From an uncultured Lutibacter sp. (GTDB taxonomy: Bacteria > Bacteroidota > Bacteroidia > Flavobacteriales > Flavobacteriaceae): a DNA stretch of 64,000 nt. The stretch covers positions 310,001-374,000 of the forward strand of contig NZ_CANLRG010000001.1 of assembly GCF_947493565.1 (NCBI RefSeq), in the 5' to 3' direction. A model generated the notes under the pieces. The model saw only the letters and a program-made list of their open reading frames with translations, had not been told where the DNA came from and did not search any database. Below are positions 26,205 to 34,582 of this stretch, piece after piece. Each line of letters opens with the position of its first letter. Positions within the stretch are counted from its first letter, which is position 1. The position numbers and the translations under genes are program-made.

Positions 26205-27974
26205 ATGCAATCTATCAGAAATATAGCTATTATAGCGCACGTTGACCACGGAAAAACTACTTTAGTTGACAAACTTATTGACCAAGCTCAGTTATTAGAC
26301 GAGCGTAAAGAGCGTACCGATTTATTATTAGATAATAACGATTTAGAACGTGAACGAGGTATTACTATTTTATCTAAAAATGTTTCAGTAAAATATAAAG
26401 ACGTTAAGATAAATATTATTGATACCCCTGGTCACGCGGATTTTGGTGGAGAAGTAGAGCGTGTTTTAAAAATGGCAGATGGAGTGTTATTACTAGTTGA
26501 TGCTTTTGAAGGTCCAATGCCGCAAACTCGTTTTGTTTTGGGGAAAGCTCTCGAACTTGGCTTAACTCCAATAGTAGTTGTAAACAAAGTTGATAAACCA
26601 AACTGTACACCAGATTTAGTTCATGAAAAAGTTTTTGATCTTATGTTTGCTTTAGATGCAACGGAAGAACAATTAGAATTTAAGACTATTTATGGTTCAG
26701 CTAAAAATGGATGGATGAATTATGATTGGAACGAAGAAACAGATAATATTATTCCATTATTAGATTCTATTTTAGAAAATATTCCAGAAGCCCCATATAA
26801 AGAAGGAACTCCTCAAATGCAAATAACATCGTTAGATTTCTCATCATTTGTAGGTCGTATAGCAATTGGACGTGTTTACAGAGGAGATTTAGAGGAGGGA
26901 AAAGACTATATGCTTTGTAAGGCAGATGGGAGTACTAAAAAGGTTCGTATCAAAGAGTTACACACTTTTGAAGGTTTAGGGAAAGATAGAACCGCTAAAG
27001 TAAGAAGTGGCGATATCTGTGCTATTACTGGAATTGAAGGATTTGACATTGGGGATACCATAGCCGATATAGAAAATCCAGAAGCATTACCTAGATTAAA
27101 AGTTGATGAACCTACAATGAGTATGTTATTTACCATCAATAATTCACCATTTTATGGCAAGGAAGGTAAATACGTTACATCTCGTCATTTACGTGATAGA
27201 TTATTTAAAGAAATCGAAAAAAATCTAGCTTTAAGAGTTGAAGAAACTGATACTGAAGATAAATTTAATGTATTTGGTCGTGGAATTCTTCATCTGTCTG
27301 TTCTTATTGAAACAATGAGGAGAGAAGGGTATGAGCTACAAGTTGGACGTCCACAAGTTATTATTAAAGAAATTGAAGGAGTGAAATGTGAGCCTTATGA
27401 AACTTTAGTAATTAATGTGCCTGAAGAATCAGCAAGCAAAGCCATTAATTTAGTAAGTCTTAGAAAAGGGGATTTATTAGTAATGGAACCAAAAGGAGAT
27501 TTACAGCATTTAGAATTTGATATCCCATCTAGAGGTTTAATAGGTTTACGAAATAAAATATTAACTGCAACTGCAGGAGAAGCTATTATTAATCATAGAT
27601 TACGTGGTTTTGATGCTTTTAAAGGTGAAATTGCAACTTCAAATAATGGCGCTATTATTTCAGCTGAAACAGGAAAAGCGACTGCTTATTCCATAGATAA
27701 ACTTCAAGATAGAGGTCGATTTTTTATAGACCCAAATCAAGAAATTTATAAAGGACAGGTTGTTGGTGAAAATAATAAGCAAGAAGATATGTCTGTTAAT
27801 CTTATTAAAGGAAAAAAACTAACAAATGTACGTAAATCAGGTACAGATGATAGTGTTAAAATTGCTCCTAAAGTTGATTTTTCATTAGAAGAATGTATGG
27901 AATACATTAAAGAGGATGAATATTTAGAAGTAACTCCACAAAGTTTACGTATGCGTAAAATAACATTTAGATAA
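26205..27974 (+). CDS. typA: Translational GTPase TypA/BipA
   Basis: 589 residues from the ATG at 26205. The GTPase domain starts [18 protein letters not shown] (G1), with RERGITI (G2), [11 protein letters not shown] (G3) and NKVDK (G4). EF-G-like domains II and III and the BipA-specific C-terminal domain (from about 480, [14 protein letters not shown]... MRMRKI-type end) follow. It acts on the 50S ribosome in assembly at low temperature and in stress. The eight-codon TTG extension is excluded by the -7 box. Confidence 0.97.
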   Translation: MQSIRNIAIIAHVDHGKTTLVDKLIDQAQLLDERKERTDLLLDNNDLERERGITILSKNVSVKYKDVKINIIDTPGHADFGGEVERVLKMADGVLLLVDAFEGPMPQTRFVLGKALELGLTPIVVVNKVDKPNCTPDLVHEKVFDLMFALDATEEQLEFKTIYGSAKNGWMNYDWNEETDNIIPLLDSILENIPEAPYKEGTPQMQITSLDFSSFVGRIAIGRVYRGDLEEGKDYMLCKADGSTKKVRIKELHTFEGLGKDRTAKVRSGDICAITGIEGFDIGDTIADIENPEALPRLKVDEPTMSMLFTINNSPFYGKEGKYVTSRHLRDRLFKEIEKNLALRVEETDTEDKFNVFGRGILHLSVLIETMRREGYELQVGRPQVIIKEIEGVKCEPYETLVINVPEESASKAINLVSLRKGDLLVMEPKGDLQHLEFDIPSRGLIGLRNKILTATAGEAIINHRLRGFDAFKGEIATSNNGAIISAETGKATAYSIDKLQDRGRFFIDPNQEIYKGQVVGENNKQEDMSVNLIKGKKLTNVRKSGTDDSVKIAPKVDFSLEECMEYIKEDEYLEVTPQSLRMRKITFR

Positions 27975-27994
27975 TTATCTAATATCAAAAATAT

Positions 27995-28029
27995 AAAAAG
28001 CTCTTTCAAAATAATTGGAAGAGCTTTTT
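27995..28029 (+). terminator. Terminator after typA
   Basis: AAAAAGCTCTT / AAGAGCTTTTT stem, 13-nt loop, ending in five T residues. Confidence 0.8.
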
Positions 28030-28176
28030 GGGTTGTTTATAGTACGCTTTTCAATAAAAATATACTTAATTTTATAATTAAATTCCATTTATTAATAAAA
28101 TTTATATGTACAGAAAGCTTTCTTTTTTTGAATCTATAATTCAATTTTTAAAACTTTAATTTTCTAATTAAAATTA

Positions 28177-28217
28177 CTTAAAACCTTTTAAATCCCTAGT
28201 GTTTAAAAGGTTTTAAG
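28177..28217. repeat. Perfect 16-bp hairpin in the typA-marR gap
   Basis: CTTAAAACCTTTTAAA and its exact complement flank a 9-nt loop TCCCTAGTG. No T run follows on either strand, so it is not an ordinary terminator. The rest of the 393-bp gap (27975-28367) holds the typA terminator and the marR promoter and no gene. Confidence 0.6.
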
Positions 28218-28292
28218 ATTCTAAATTACTTAAAATCAATAAAATATTGAATTAAAAATGAAGTAATTAATTTAATTTTTTTATCAAAAAAT

Positions 28293-28347
28293 TTGTTTGT
28301 TAAAATAATTGTATATACATTTGATGTCTATACAATAGTAGTATAGA
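28293..28347 (+). promoter_or_regulatory. marR promoter with overlapping inverted repeats (putative operator)
   Basis: TACATTTG (28316-28323) is a -7 box with a TTG 20 bp upstream (28293-28295). It lies between the arms of ATTGTATA (28308-28315) and TATACAAT (28329-28336). A second inverted repeat, TCTATAC-N7-GTATAGA (28327-28347), overlaps the downstream arm. MarR proteins usually repress their own gene from such sites. Confidence 0.5.
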
Positions 28348-28367
28348 TAATTGTTGTCCCCCCGAAG

Positions 28368-28814
28368 TTGAATAAAAATGATAAAAAGGATGAGTTAAAC
28401 TTACCTGCTTATACAATTGATAACATATTGCATACAGGTAACTGGATGAATGAGAAATTTTCAGATCATTTAAAACAATATGCCTTATCTATTCAACAAT
28501 ATCAAGTTTTACGTTCTTTGAGAAAGTTAAATGGTAAACCAACAAATCTTTTAGCGTTATCAGCTGAAATGGTTAGTAAAAACAGTAATACAACACGTTT
28601 AGTTGAAAAATTACGATTAAAAGGATTGATATCAAGAGTGCAAAATGAAGAGAATAGGAGGCAGGTTGATATTAGCATTACTGAAGAAGGTTTAAAATTA
28701 TTAGATGAGATTGATGCAATACACACAGATTTTGAAAATAGTGTTGTTGAAAATTTATCAAATAATGAAATTTTAACACTCAATAAATTATTGGAAAAAA
28801 TAAGGAATAAATAA
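28368..28814 (+). CDS. MarR-family transcriptional regulator
   Basis: 148 residues. Winged-helix MarR fold: helix region SIQQYQVLRSLRKLNGKPTNLLALSAEM, recognition helix NSNTTRLVEKLRLKGLI, and wing SRVQNEENRRQVDISITEEGLKLLDEI with the DxR-like basic wing. The start is TTG at 28368; no ATG precedes the conserved fold in this frame. No efflux pump or enzyme gene is adjacent, so the target is probably its own promoter plus distant genes. It stands at the edge of a gene-poor, repeat-bearing patch. Confidence 0.9.
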   Translation: MNKNDKKDELNLPAYTIDNILHTGNWMNEKFSDHLKQYALSIQQYQVLRSLRKLNGKPTNLLALSAEMVSKNSNTTRLVEKLRLKGLISRVQNEENRRQVDISITEEGLKLLDEIDAIHTDFENSVVENLSNNEILTLNKLLEKIRNK

Positions 28815-28947
28815 AATCAACGCCCAAAGACAAAAGATAATTTATTTTAAACATTTAATTATTACCCCATAATTAGTGATTAAGTAAGTTTTAAATTAAA
28901 AATAGTAAGAACAGTAAGAATTTATGAAAAAGTAAATCAACCCTTAG

Positions 28948-29049
28948 GAGGTAGTTTCTCTGGAATCACATACTTCAATAAAGCAATCCGAAAATGCTTT
29001 ATATAAAAGTTAGATGGTTAGTAAGACCCTTGATTCTACCTCTTTTTTT
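28948..29049 (+). ncRNA. Candidate structured RNA ending in a T run
   Basis: Outer stem GAGGTAG (28948-28954) with CTACCTC (29036-29042); inner pairing GAATC/GATTC-like (28963-28968 with 29031-29035); central hairpin ATAAAGCA / TGCTTTAT (28978-28985 and 28995-29002) with a 9-nt loop. Seven T residues follow the outer stem. This is the outline of a small RNA with built-in terminator. I recognise no known family. Transcription is unproven. Confidence 0.3.
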
Positions 29050-29167
29050 AAAAATTAAAGACATATTGAAGAGTAAATAAATCAACCCAAACAAGCCCAA
29101 AACCCCAAAAGCATGAACTCCCTATTATTAACCCTATTAATAATTATTTCCTACTCTGCTATGTTCT

Positions 29168-29222
29168 ATAGTAGGTTTTATCATAGAGTTTTATCAAAAT
29201 CTATGGTAAAGATAAATACTAT
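29168..29222. repeat. Two-stage inverted repeat
   Basis: ATAGTA / TACTAT outer arms and TTTATCATAGA / TCTATGGTAAA inner arms (one mismatch) with a 12-nt loop. It lies inside a doubtful 73-codon frame (29113-29334) and suggests structural rather than coding DNA. Confidence 0.5.
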
Positions 29223-29282
29223 CGATTTAACTAATTATTTTATTATGAATAAACGAAAATTAGTTGAATTTATAAGTATTTA

Positions 29283-29364
29283 TAAAATCAGTCGCAGCAT
29301 ATTTATCAACACCCAACCTCCCCACAACGGTTAGTAAGAAGATAATTGTTGCGGCTGTATTTTA
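29283..29364. repeat. Long-armed imperfect hairpin with CCTCCCCACAACGG loop
   Basis: TAAAAT-CAGTCGCAG (29283-29297) pairs with TTGCGGCTG-t-ATTTTA (29349-29364), allowing G-T pairs and one bulge. The loop carries CTCCCCACAACGGTTAGTAAG, related to repeats near 29936 and 30031. The arm CAGCCGCAA recurs near 30010. Confidence 0.45.
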
Positions 29365-29396
29365 TTGAAAATATTATTAATAAACCCCTAACCCCA

Positions 29397-29708
29397 ATGA
29401 AAATTATTCAAATTAGAATGATATTGCTAGTCTTTACGGCAATTATTTTGACCTCATGTTCAAAAGAAGAAGAAGGTCTTTATTTTAATGAAAGGCAAGA
29501 ACAATTGCCTTCATTAGCTAATGCCAAAATTGTTGGAGAAAATATTGCTTATGGATATAACACTATTAGAGGAGTTTTAGCAAGTTGGCTAAATAGTGAT
29601 TCTCATAGGGCTTTAATTGAGAATGCTAGTTTTACACATTTTGGAATTTCAACCGCTAAAAATGCTAGTGGGAAAAATTATTTTACACAAATATTCATTA
29701 AACGATAA
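29397..29708 (+). pseudogene. CAP-domain lipoprotein with an internal deletion
   Basis: 103 residues from the ATG at 29397. It has a lipoprotein leader (IILTSC, then SKEEEGLYFNE) as in flavobacterial CAP/SCP-domain lipoproteins, but jumps at about residue 40 straight into the C-terminal half of the domain: AKIVGENIAYGYNT, ASWLNSDSHRALIENASFTHFGIS and KNYFTQIFIKR. The N-terminal half, including the first histidine of the CAP site and its helices, is missing while the frame is kept. Full members are about 160-170 residues. It is probably a non-functional relic, but a short product could still be made. Confidence 0.6.
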
Positions 29709-29719
29709 AAAAATGAATT

Positions 29720-29875
29720 ATGAAATCATTCAAAGAAAAAATTGAACAAATTAGAAGTTATAAATCTTCAAAAAAATTAAAAAGAATTTATGTAAATACA
29801 TTAACTCCTTATTTTGAATTTGAAAGCAAAAAAGGGAAATTAATAAAGCCGGTAAATTGTTGCGTAATGCTCTAA
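29720..29875 (+). CDS. 51-residue lysine-rich frame, unknown
   Basis: ATG at 29720, TAA at 29873-29875. The product starts MKSFKEKIEQIRSYKSSKK and ends KPVNCCVML; it is basic in the first half and has a CC pair near the end. It begins 11 bp after the truncated CAP gene. The 3' end runs into an AAATTGTT / AACAATTT hairpin and the repeat patch. Coding status is uncertain; it may be a remnant of a longer gene. Confidence 0.3.
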   Translation: MKSFKEKIEQIRSYKSSKKLKRIYVNTLTPYFEFESKKGKLIKPVNCCVML

Positions 29876-30072
29876 CAATTTGAAGAAAACTGTTGTTCCC
29901 ACAAAAAAACAGTTGTAAAAAATCTTTTAATTGTCGTCCCCACAACGGTAGTATAGTAAGATTTTAATTTACAACTGTTTTTAGATAACACATGTGTTTA
30001 CTTTAAAACAGCCGCAAAATCTTGAAAAAAACTGTCGTCCCCACGAAAATTTTTTTAAATACAAGCATTACG
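29863..30072. repeat. Patch of degenerate direct and inverted repeats
   Basis: CGTAATGCT (29863-29871) and AGCATTACG (30064-30072) bound the patch. Inside are AACTGTTGTTCCCACAA (about 29889), AATTGTCGTCCCCACAA (about 29934) and AACTGTCGTCCCCACGA (about 30029), three related copies at irregular spacing. The first copy's right flank (AAAAACAGTTGTAAA near 29905) pairs with TTTACAACTGTTTTT near 29970, forming a long imperfect stem. No transposase or integrase is present. The remaining 29709-30244 gap has only the 51-codon frame. Confidence 0.5.
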
Positions 30073-30244
30073 ACTGTAAATCTTTTAACCATATTTGAGA
30101 ATAATGTTAAAAGTTTAAAATATTCTTGAACTTTTTAAGGTCAGTAAATTTATAATATAAGATTAATAAAAACAATAAATATTATAGTATTATTTTTATT
30201 TTATTTGTAATTTATTGTTAATAAATGATTTAAAAATGTATTTT

Positions 30245-30643
30245 ATGAAAAATATTTACAGTTTTTCATTTTTTGTGAAAGAAGAAGAATTAGACAATTT
30301 GAATCACGTAAATAACATAAATTATGTAAAATGGGTTCAAAAAGCATCTGAAAAGCATTGGAGTTTTTTAACAAACAACGCTTTTGAAAATAGTTTTGTA
30401 TGGGTAGTATTAAGACATGAAATAGATTATTTAGCTTCAGCAGTATTAGGTGATAAAATAGAGATAACTACTTGGGTGGGCGATTCGTACGGAGTAAAGT
30501 CTGAGAGATTTGTGGAGATTTTTAGAAATGATACAGTAATTGCAAAAGCTAAAACTATTTGGTGTTTATTAGATAAGAAAAATATGAAGCCCATACGAAT
30601 TCCAAAAGAAATACTAAAAATATTAAACGAAGTAAAAAAATAA
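30245..30643 (+). CDS. Acyl-CoA thioesterase (4HBT/hotdog fold)
   Basis: 132 residues from the ATG at 30245. The hotdog signature ELDNLNHVNNINYVKWVQ carries the Asp and HVNN pattern of the 4-hydroxybenzoyl-CoA thioesterase class; VLRHEIDYLASAVLGDKIEITTWV and the SERFVEIFRNDTVIAKAKTIWCLLD strand pair follow. It probably hydrolyses acyl- or aroyl-CoA in the cytoplasm. An upstream TTG at 30215 and an ATG at 30236 are possible but give atypical N-termini. Its stop lies 1 bp from the stop of the convergent glycosyltransferase gene. Confidence 0.88.
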   Translation: MKNIYSFSFFVKEEELDNLNHVNNINYVKWVQKASEKHWSFLTNNAFENSFVWVVLRHEIDYLASAVLGDKIEITTWVGDSYGVKSERFVEIFRNDTVIAKAKTIWCLLDKKNMKPIRIPKEILKILNEVKK

Positions 30644-30644
30644 T

Positions 30645-31877
30645 TTAAATCTTATTCTTTTCTTCAATCCATTTAGATAAATATTTAGTACTTTTTAATG
30701 TATGATGTGTTAGCATAGCTCCTATAAAGTTATTGAACCGATGTAACTCAATATTTTTTAGTACATACTCAAGTTGGTTTATAAATTTAGATTCAAATTT
30801 TTCTTTTAGATAGCACTGGTTAATTATTTTAACACCATTTTGCTGTGCTTGTTTCCACAACATTTTATTTTTATAAAACTCAACTGCTCTTTCAGCAAAT
30901 TTCTTTGGATCATCTTCAATACAACCATTCCACTGTAATTTTTGATGCATTGCTTCAGCTCCAATAGTAGTCGTAATACTTGGAGTTCCATACTTCATAG
31001 CATCAATTAATTTACCTTTTAAACCAGCTCCAAATTGCAATGGGGCTAAGCAAATTTTAGCATTTGAAAATGCTTTTTCAGTAGATTCAACCCAGCCTTC
31101 AATTAAAAACCCCTCTTTTTTATTATGGAGTTGTTCTACTTTTTGAGAGCTATATGCCCCATAAATAGTTAAATTTGCTTTAGGAAGTTCTTTTCTGATC
31201 AATGGCCAAATAGTTTCTTTTAAATATACAATTGCATTCCAGTTTGGCTCATGCTTAAAATTTCCAATAGTCATAAAGTTTATTCTTTGTTCAAATGAAG
31301 GGTAGAGCTTAAATGCTTTTTCAGAGATGGAATCAAATAGAAAAGGAATATAAAACAGTAATTGCTTAGGAATATTAAATGTTTTTTTTAACAATTTCAA
31401 TTCATATTTTGAAATAATTAGTGTTAAATCACATCTATAAATGCTAGCGACTTCTCTTTTAGTAATGTCATTAATTAGCAAGTTTGGTGTGAGTTCGCAT
31501 TTCTTTTTATAGGATACAAAACGTGCATTTCTAAGAAAATGTAAATCTTCAGTATCTAAAATTCTAAGTGCATTAGGACAATTTTCTGCTACTCGCCATC
31601 CAAATTGTTCTTCTGTTATATACCTATCAAATAAAACAATTTCAGGGTTTATTTTTTTTATAAATGTATCAAAACTAGCACTGTTGAGTTGAATAGAATT
31701 AGTTTCAATTCCTAATGCTTCTAATTTATACGATTTTTCATTTTGTGAAGCTACACTAGCAAATGTAACTTTATAATTATTACTTAAAAATAGCTGGATT
31801 AGCTGGAGCATTCTACTACCTGCTGCTGTTGAATTAGGCTCTGGCCATACAAATCCTATAATTATTATTTTTTTCAT
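30645..31877 (-). CDS. Glycosyltransferase (GT4-like)
   Basis: 410 residues. The N-terminus MKKIIIIGFVWPEPNSTAAGSRM is a typical GT-B start; the donor domain includes FMTIGNFKHEPNWNAI, ANLTIYGAYSSQ, the FLIEGWVES segment and the nucleotide-sugar site APLQFGAGLKGKLIDAMKYGTPSITTTIGAEAM. Donor and acceptor are unknown. It is a solitary gene, not part of a polysaccharide cluster, and ends convergently with the thioesterase. Confidence 0.85.
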   Translation of the reverse strand: MKKIIIIGFVWPEPNSTAAGSRMLQLIQLFLSNNYKVTFASVASQNEKSYKLEALGIETNSIQLNSASFDTFIKKINPEIVLFDRYITEEQFGWRVAENCPNALRILDTEDLHFLRNARFVSYKKKCELTPNLLINDITKREVASIYRCDLTLIISKYELKLLKKTFNIPKQLLFYIPFLFDSISEKAFKLYPSFEQRINFMTIGNFKHEPNWNAIVYLKETIWPLIRKELPKANLTIYGAYSSQKVEQLHNKKEGFLIEGWVESTEKAFSNAKICLAPLQFGAGLKGKLIDAMKYGTPSITTTIGAEAMHQKLQWNGCIEDDPKKFAERAVEFYKNKMLWKQAQQNGVKIINQCYLKEKFESKFINQLEYVLKNIELHRFNNFIGAMLTHHTLKSTKYLSKWIEEKNKI

Positions 31878-31927
31878 ACAAATTCAAATGTATAAACAAT
31901 TTGTATTTTAAATTTGAATTTAAGGAT

Positions 31928-31959
31928 AAAAAAAGCCTGAAATTTATTTCAAGCTTTTT
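31928..31959 (-). terminator. Terminator after the small membrane protein
   Basis: On the minus strand AAAAAGCTTGAAA...TTTCAGGCTTTTTTT forms an 11-12 bp stem with one mismatch and a T run. Confidence 0.7.
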
Positions 31960-31980
31960 GAGTTACTCTTTTTCATTAAT

Positions 31981-32409
31981 TTAGGATAAATAACCTTTTT
32001 TAGTAGCGTCTTTGGAAAACCAAACTAAAAATATTGCAATTACAATTATTGCAATAGGCATCATTAATTTTGATCCAGTGACTTCTACAAAATTTTGGAT
32101 AAATGCATTGTAAATAAATTGAATTATAACTGTTATAAGTGATAACATAAAAAGCGTAGTGGCAAATTTTTTCTTCATTAATAATCCTACACATCCGAGT
32201 AAACCAGAAAAGACAGCTAAAGCAAATGCAGCTGTTACCCAAGCTGGAACCCCATTGTGGTATGCTTGATCAGCTTCGGGCAACATTGTTAAAACTTCAT
32301 CAGTCATATAAGCTTGCCCTAAATAAGCAACCACCCCCATAATATTCCAAAAAAGGGCTAAAACACTAATTATCCAAAATACAGTTGTTGGTTTTTTTGA
32401 ACTTGTCAT
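31981..32409 (-). CDS. Four-helix integral membrane protein of unknown function
   Basis: 142 residues from the ATG at 32409. Four hydrophobic stretches (about 10-30, 56-77, 82-102 and 112-132) indicate an inner-membrane protein with short loops; the first periplasmic loop holds YMTDEVLTMLPEADQAY. An upstream TTG (32445) gives a less likely extended start. I recognise no named family, but similar proteins with a TTVFWIISVLALFWNIMGV start are frequent in flavobacteria. It has its own terminator. Confidence 0.75.
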   Translation of the reverse strand: MTSSKKPTTVFWIISVLALFWNIMGVVAYLGQAYMTDEVLTMLPEADQAYHNGVPAWVTAAFALAVFSGLLGCVGLLMKKKFATTLFMLSLITVIIQFIYNAFIQNFVEVTGSKLMMPIAIIVIAIFLVWFSKDATKKGYLS

Positions 32410-32509
32410 AATAAATAGTTTAAAAGTTAGATGATTATATGACAACCAAATTAATTAAAATAAATTACTATTCATAAAATTAACATGTTTAATTATACAT
32501 TTATTAAAA

Positions 32510-33925
32510 TTAAAGCCATTTAATTGTAAAATTAATAAGTTTCTGTTTAAGTTTTGAATAAGGGGGAAATAAAAACTCAATGCTTCCTTTTGTGTGTTGT
32601 TTTAAAATGGCTCTTTTATTAGAAAATTCTTGAAAACCATAAAACCCATGACTTTTACCTATTCCGCTATTATTTGATCCACCAAAAGGGAGGTTGTGAT
32701 TTGAATAATGGATGATATTATGATTGATACACGTACCACCAGCTCTTGTATTATGAATAATAAAATTGGCTGTTTTATTGCTTTTAGTATAAATATAAAG
32801 TGCTAAAGGTTTTTCTTTAGAATTTATATAATTAATAGCTTCATTCAAATTTTGAAAACTAATAATTGGTAAAATGGGTCCAAAGATTTCTTCTTGTAAT
32901 AAATCTGAATTTATAGGTAGATTGCTAATTATTGTGGGTTCTATATAATTTTCATCCTTATTAAAATTTCCACCTAATTCAATGGAAGCTTCTGATTGTT
33001 TAGCTTTTAAAATGTGATCTTTTAACCTATTAAAGTGTTTTTCATTTACAATTCTACAGTAGGAACTTGAAGCAGCTGGATTGTTTGAATAAAAATTACT
33101 GATTTGTTTTTTCAACTCTTTTAAAAGTTCACTTTTTACGGTTTGATGTACTAAAATATAATCAGGAGCTATACAAGTTTGTCCGTTATTTATAAATTTT
33201 CCCCAAATGATTTTTTTAGCGGCTGTTTTAATGTTGGCAGTTTTATCAACTATAGTTGGAGATTTACCACCTAATTCAAGAGTTATAGAACTTAGATTTT
33301 TTGCTGCTGCTTTCATAACTATTTTTCCAACAGATGGAGAGCCTGTAAAAAAAATATGGTTAAATGGTAATTTTAAAAGCTCTTGAGAAGTTTCTATTTC
33401 ACCTTCTATTAAGGCAATTTCTTGTTCATCAAATAGCTCTTCAACAATCTCCTTCATTAAATGCGAAGTATTTGGTGTAAGTTCTGATGGTTTAATGATT
33501 ACCGTATTTCCAGCAGCAATAGCAGAGATTAATGGACTAAATGTTAAATTGATAGGAAAATTCCATGGAGAAATAATTAAACACACACCTTTTGGTTCGT
33601 ATTTTACATAAGATGAAGCACCTAAAAGTGCAATTGGAGTTGCAACTCTTTGTTTATTCATCCAAGATTTTAAGTGAAATTTTACATGCTTAATTTCACT
33701 AATAATAGGATAAATTTCGGTTAAATCGGTTTCAGTAAATGGCTTTTTAAAATCAGCATACAAGGCTTCTTGTATTTTTGTTCTATACGTTTTTTCAATA
33801 GCTTTTTTTAAGGCGTTTAATTTTTTTAAACGTTGTTTATATGTGGAATTTCCAACATAAAATTGATTTTTTTGCTGATTATTAAATAACTTAATTAATG
33901 CTTCTTTACTTTTTAAATTTTGCAT
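32510..33925 (-). CDS. NAD(P)-dependent aldehyde dehydrogenase
   Basis: 471 residues, class 3-like ALDH size. The oxyanion Asn is in SPWNFP (near 122), the general base is Glu217 in ITLELGGKSP, and the nucleophile is Cys251 in NNGQTCIAPD. The NAD site FFTGSPSVGK and the C-terminal PFGGSNNSGIGKSHG motif are intact. It oxidises medium or long aliphatic aldehydes to acids; the hydrophobic C-terminal tail (about 450-471) may bind membrane. It stands alone. Confidence 0.94.
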   Translation of the reverse strand: MQNLKSKEALIKLFNNQQKNQFYVGNSTYKQRLKKLNALKKAIEKTYRTKIQEALYADFKKPFTETDLTEIYPIISEIKHVKFHLKSWMNKQRVATPIALLGASSYVKYEPKGVCLIISPWNFPINLTFSPLISAIAAGNTVIIKPSELTPNTSHLMKEIVEELFDEQEIALIEGEIETSQELLKLPFNHIFFTGSPSVGKIVMKAAAKNLSSITLELGGKSPTIVDKTANIKTAAKKIIWGKFINNGQTCIAPDYILVHQTVKSELLKELKKQISNFYSNNPAASSSYCRIVNEKHFNRLKDHILKAKQSEASIELGGNFNKDENYIEPTIISNLPINSDLLQEEIFGPILPIISFQNLNEAINYINSKEKPLALYIYTKSNKTANFIIHNTRAGGTCINHNIIHYSNHNLPFGGSNNSGIGKSHGFYGFQEFSNKRAILKQHTKGSIEFLFPPYSKLKQKLINFTIKWL

Positions 33926-33992
33926 ATAAATGACCTATAAAAAGTTTTAAAGTTATATAAAACTTAGGTAAAACCTAAAAGTAGCAAATAAA

Positions 33993-34271
33993 TTATTTCA
34001 AATATTTTTTATCAATATAAAATGTGCCAAAAGGAATTATTGAAGCTGCCAATACAAATAAAAACTCTTTATTAGTCCATTTATAATCAGATTTTATTAA
34101 AAATGCTACTACAACATAACCAATAAATAAAAAACCATGAGGCATACCTAACATTTTAACATAACTTTCATTGCCCATAGAATATTTAATAGGGACTGCA
34201 ATGAATAAAAGTAATAGATAGGATAGACCTTCTAAAAATGCGATTGATCTAAAAATAGTTAAAAATGACAT
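33993..34271 (-). CDS. DUF3817 membrane protein
   Basis: 92 residues with three hydrophobic segments (about 10-28, 45-62 and 68-85). The opening FRSIAFLEGLSYLLLLFIAVPIKY and the internal MPHGFLFIGYV match DUF3817 proteins, small inner-membrane proteins of unknown role found in many bacteria. It is 67 bp upstream of the aldehyde dehydrogenase start on the same strand and may be co-transcribed. Confidence 0.85.
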   Translation of the reverse strand: MSFLTIFRSIAFLEGLSYLLLLFIAVPIKYSMGNESYVKMLGMPHGFLFIGYVVVAFLIKSDYKWTNKEFLFVLAASIIPFGTFYIDKKYLK

Positions 34272-34380
34272 TTGTTAATTTTATAAATTAGTCAGCAAAA
34301 ATAAGATTCTAAAGTTTAATAAAGCAAAAAGGTTTGTTAAAGTCGTTAAAATAATTTAAATGTTTAATAAATTAAAATAC

Positions 34381-34388
34381 TATATTTG
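34381..34388 (+). promoter_or_regulatory. -7 box with long leader before the cold-shock-domain gene
   Basis: TATATTTG matches TAnnTTTG. It is 194 bp before the ATG at 34583, so the transcript would carry a leader of roughly 190 nt, as cold-shock mRNAs often do. The 311-bp gap 34272-34582 contains no gene. Confidence 0.45.
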
Positions 34389-34582
34389 CAAAAGTTTCAC
34401 TTAGAAGCATTTATTTTCAATGTATAAAGTTGAAACAAGTTATTACCTTCACTTGGTTTGTTTTTGTAAAATTTAAGTTAAATAAATTAAGTTAGCAAAC
34501 ATTTTATTAGTGTTATAATAACAACTAAATTACCTTAATAAAAATTTGGTAGTATAACTAAAAATATAATTTACTTAAATTA

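Noticed and set aside
29113-29334. A 73-codon frame with a hydrophobic start (MNSLLLTLLIIISYS)
   Set aside because: Its middle is a strong two-stage inverted repeat (29168-29222) and its end enters another hairpin; no family is recognisable. Structural DNA is the simpler reading.
29889-30045. Repeats suggestive of a CRISPR array
   Set aside because: Copies are short, degenerate and irregularly spaced, and no cas gene is in the window.
28300-30075. An integron cassette array with attC sites
   Set aside because: Only loose resemblance (TCTAACAATTTGAA); paired GTTRRRY and RYYYAAC ends at the right spacing were not found, and no integrase is present. Kept only as a hypothesis to test.
31981-32445. 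Overlapping second frame (32000-32242) in the small membrane protein gene
   Set aside because: Cys/Phe/Asn-rich shadow translation with no start context; the four-helix frame is clearly the real one.
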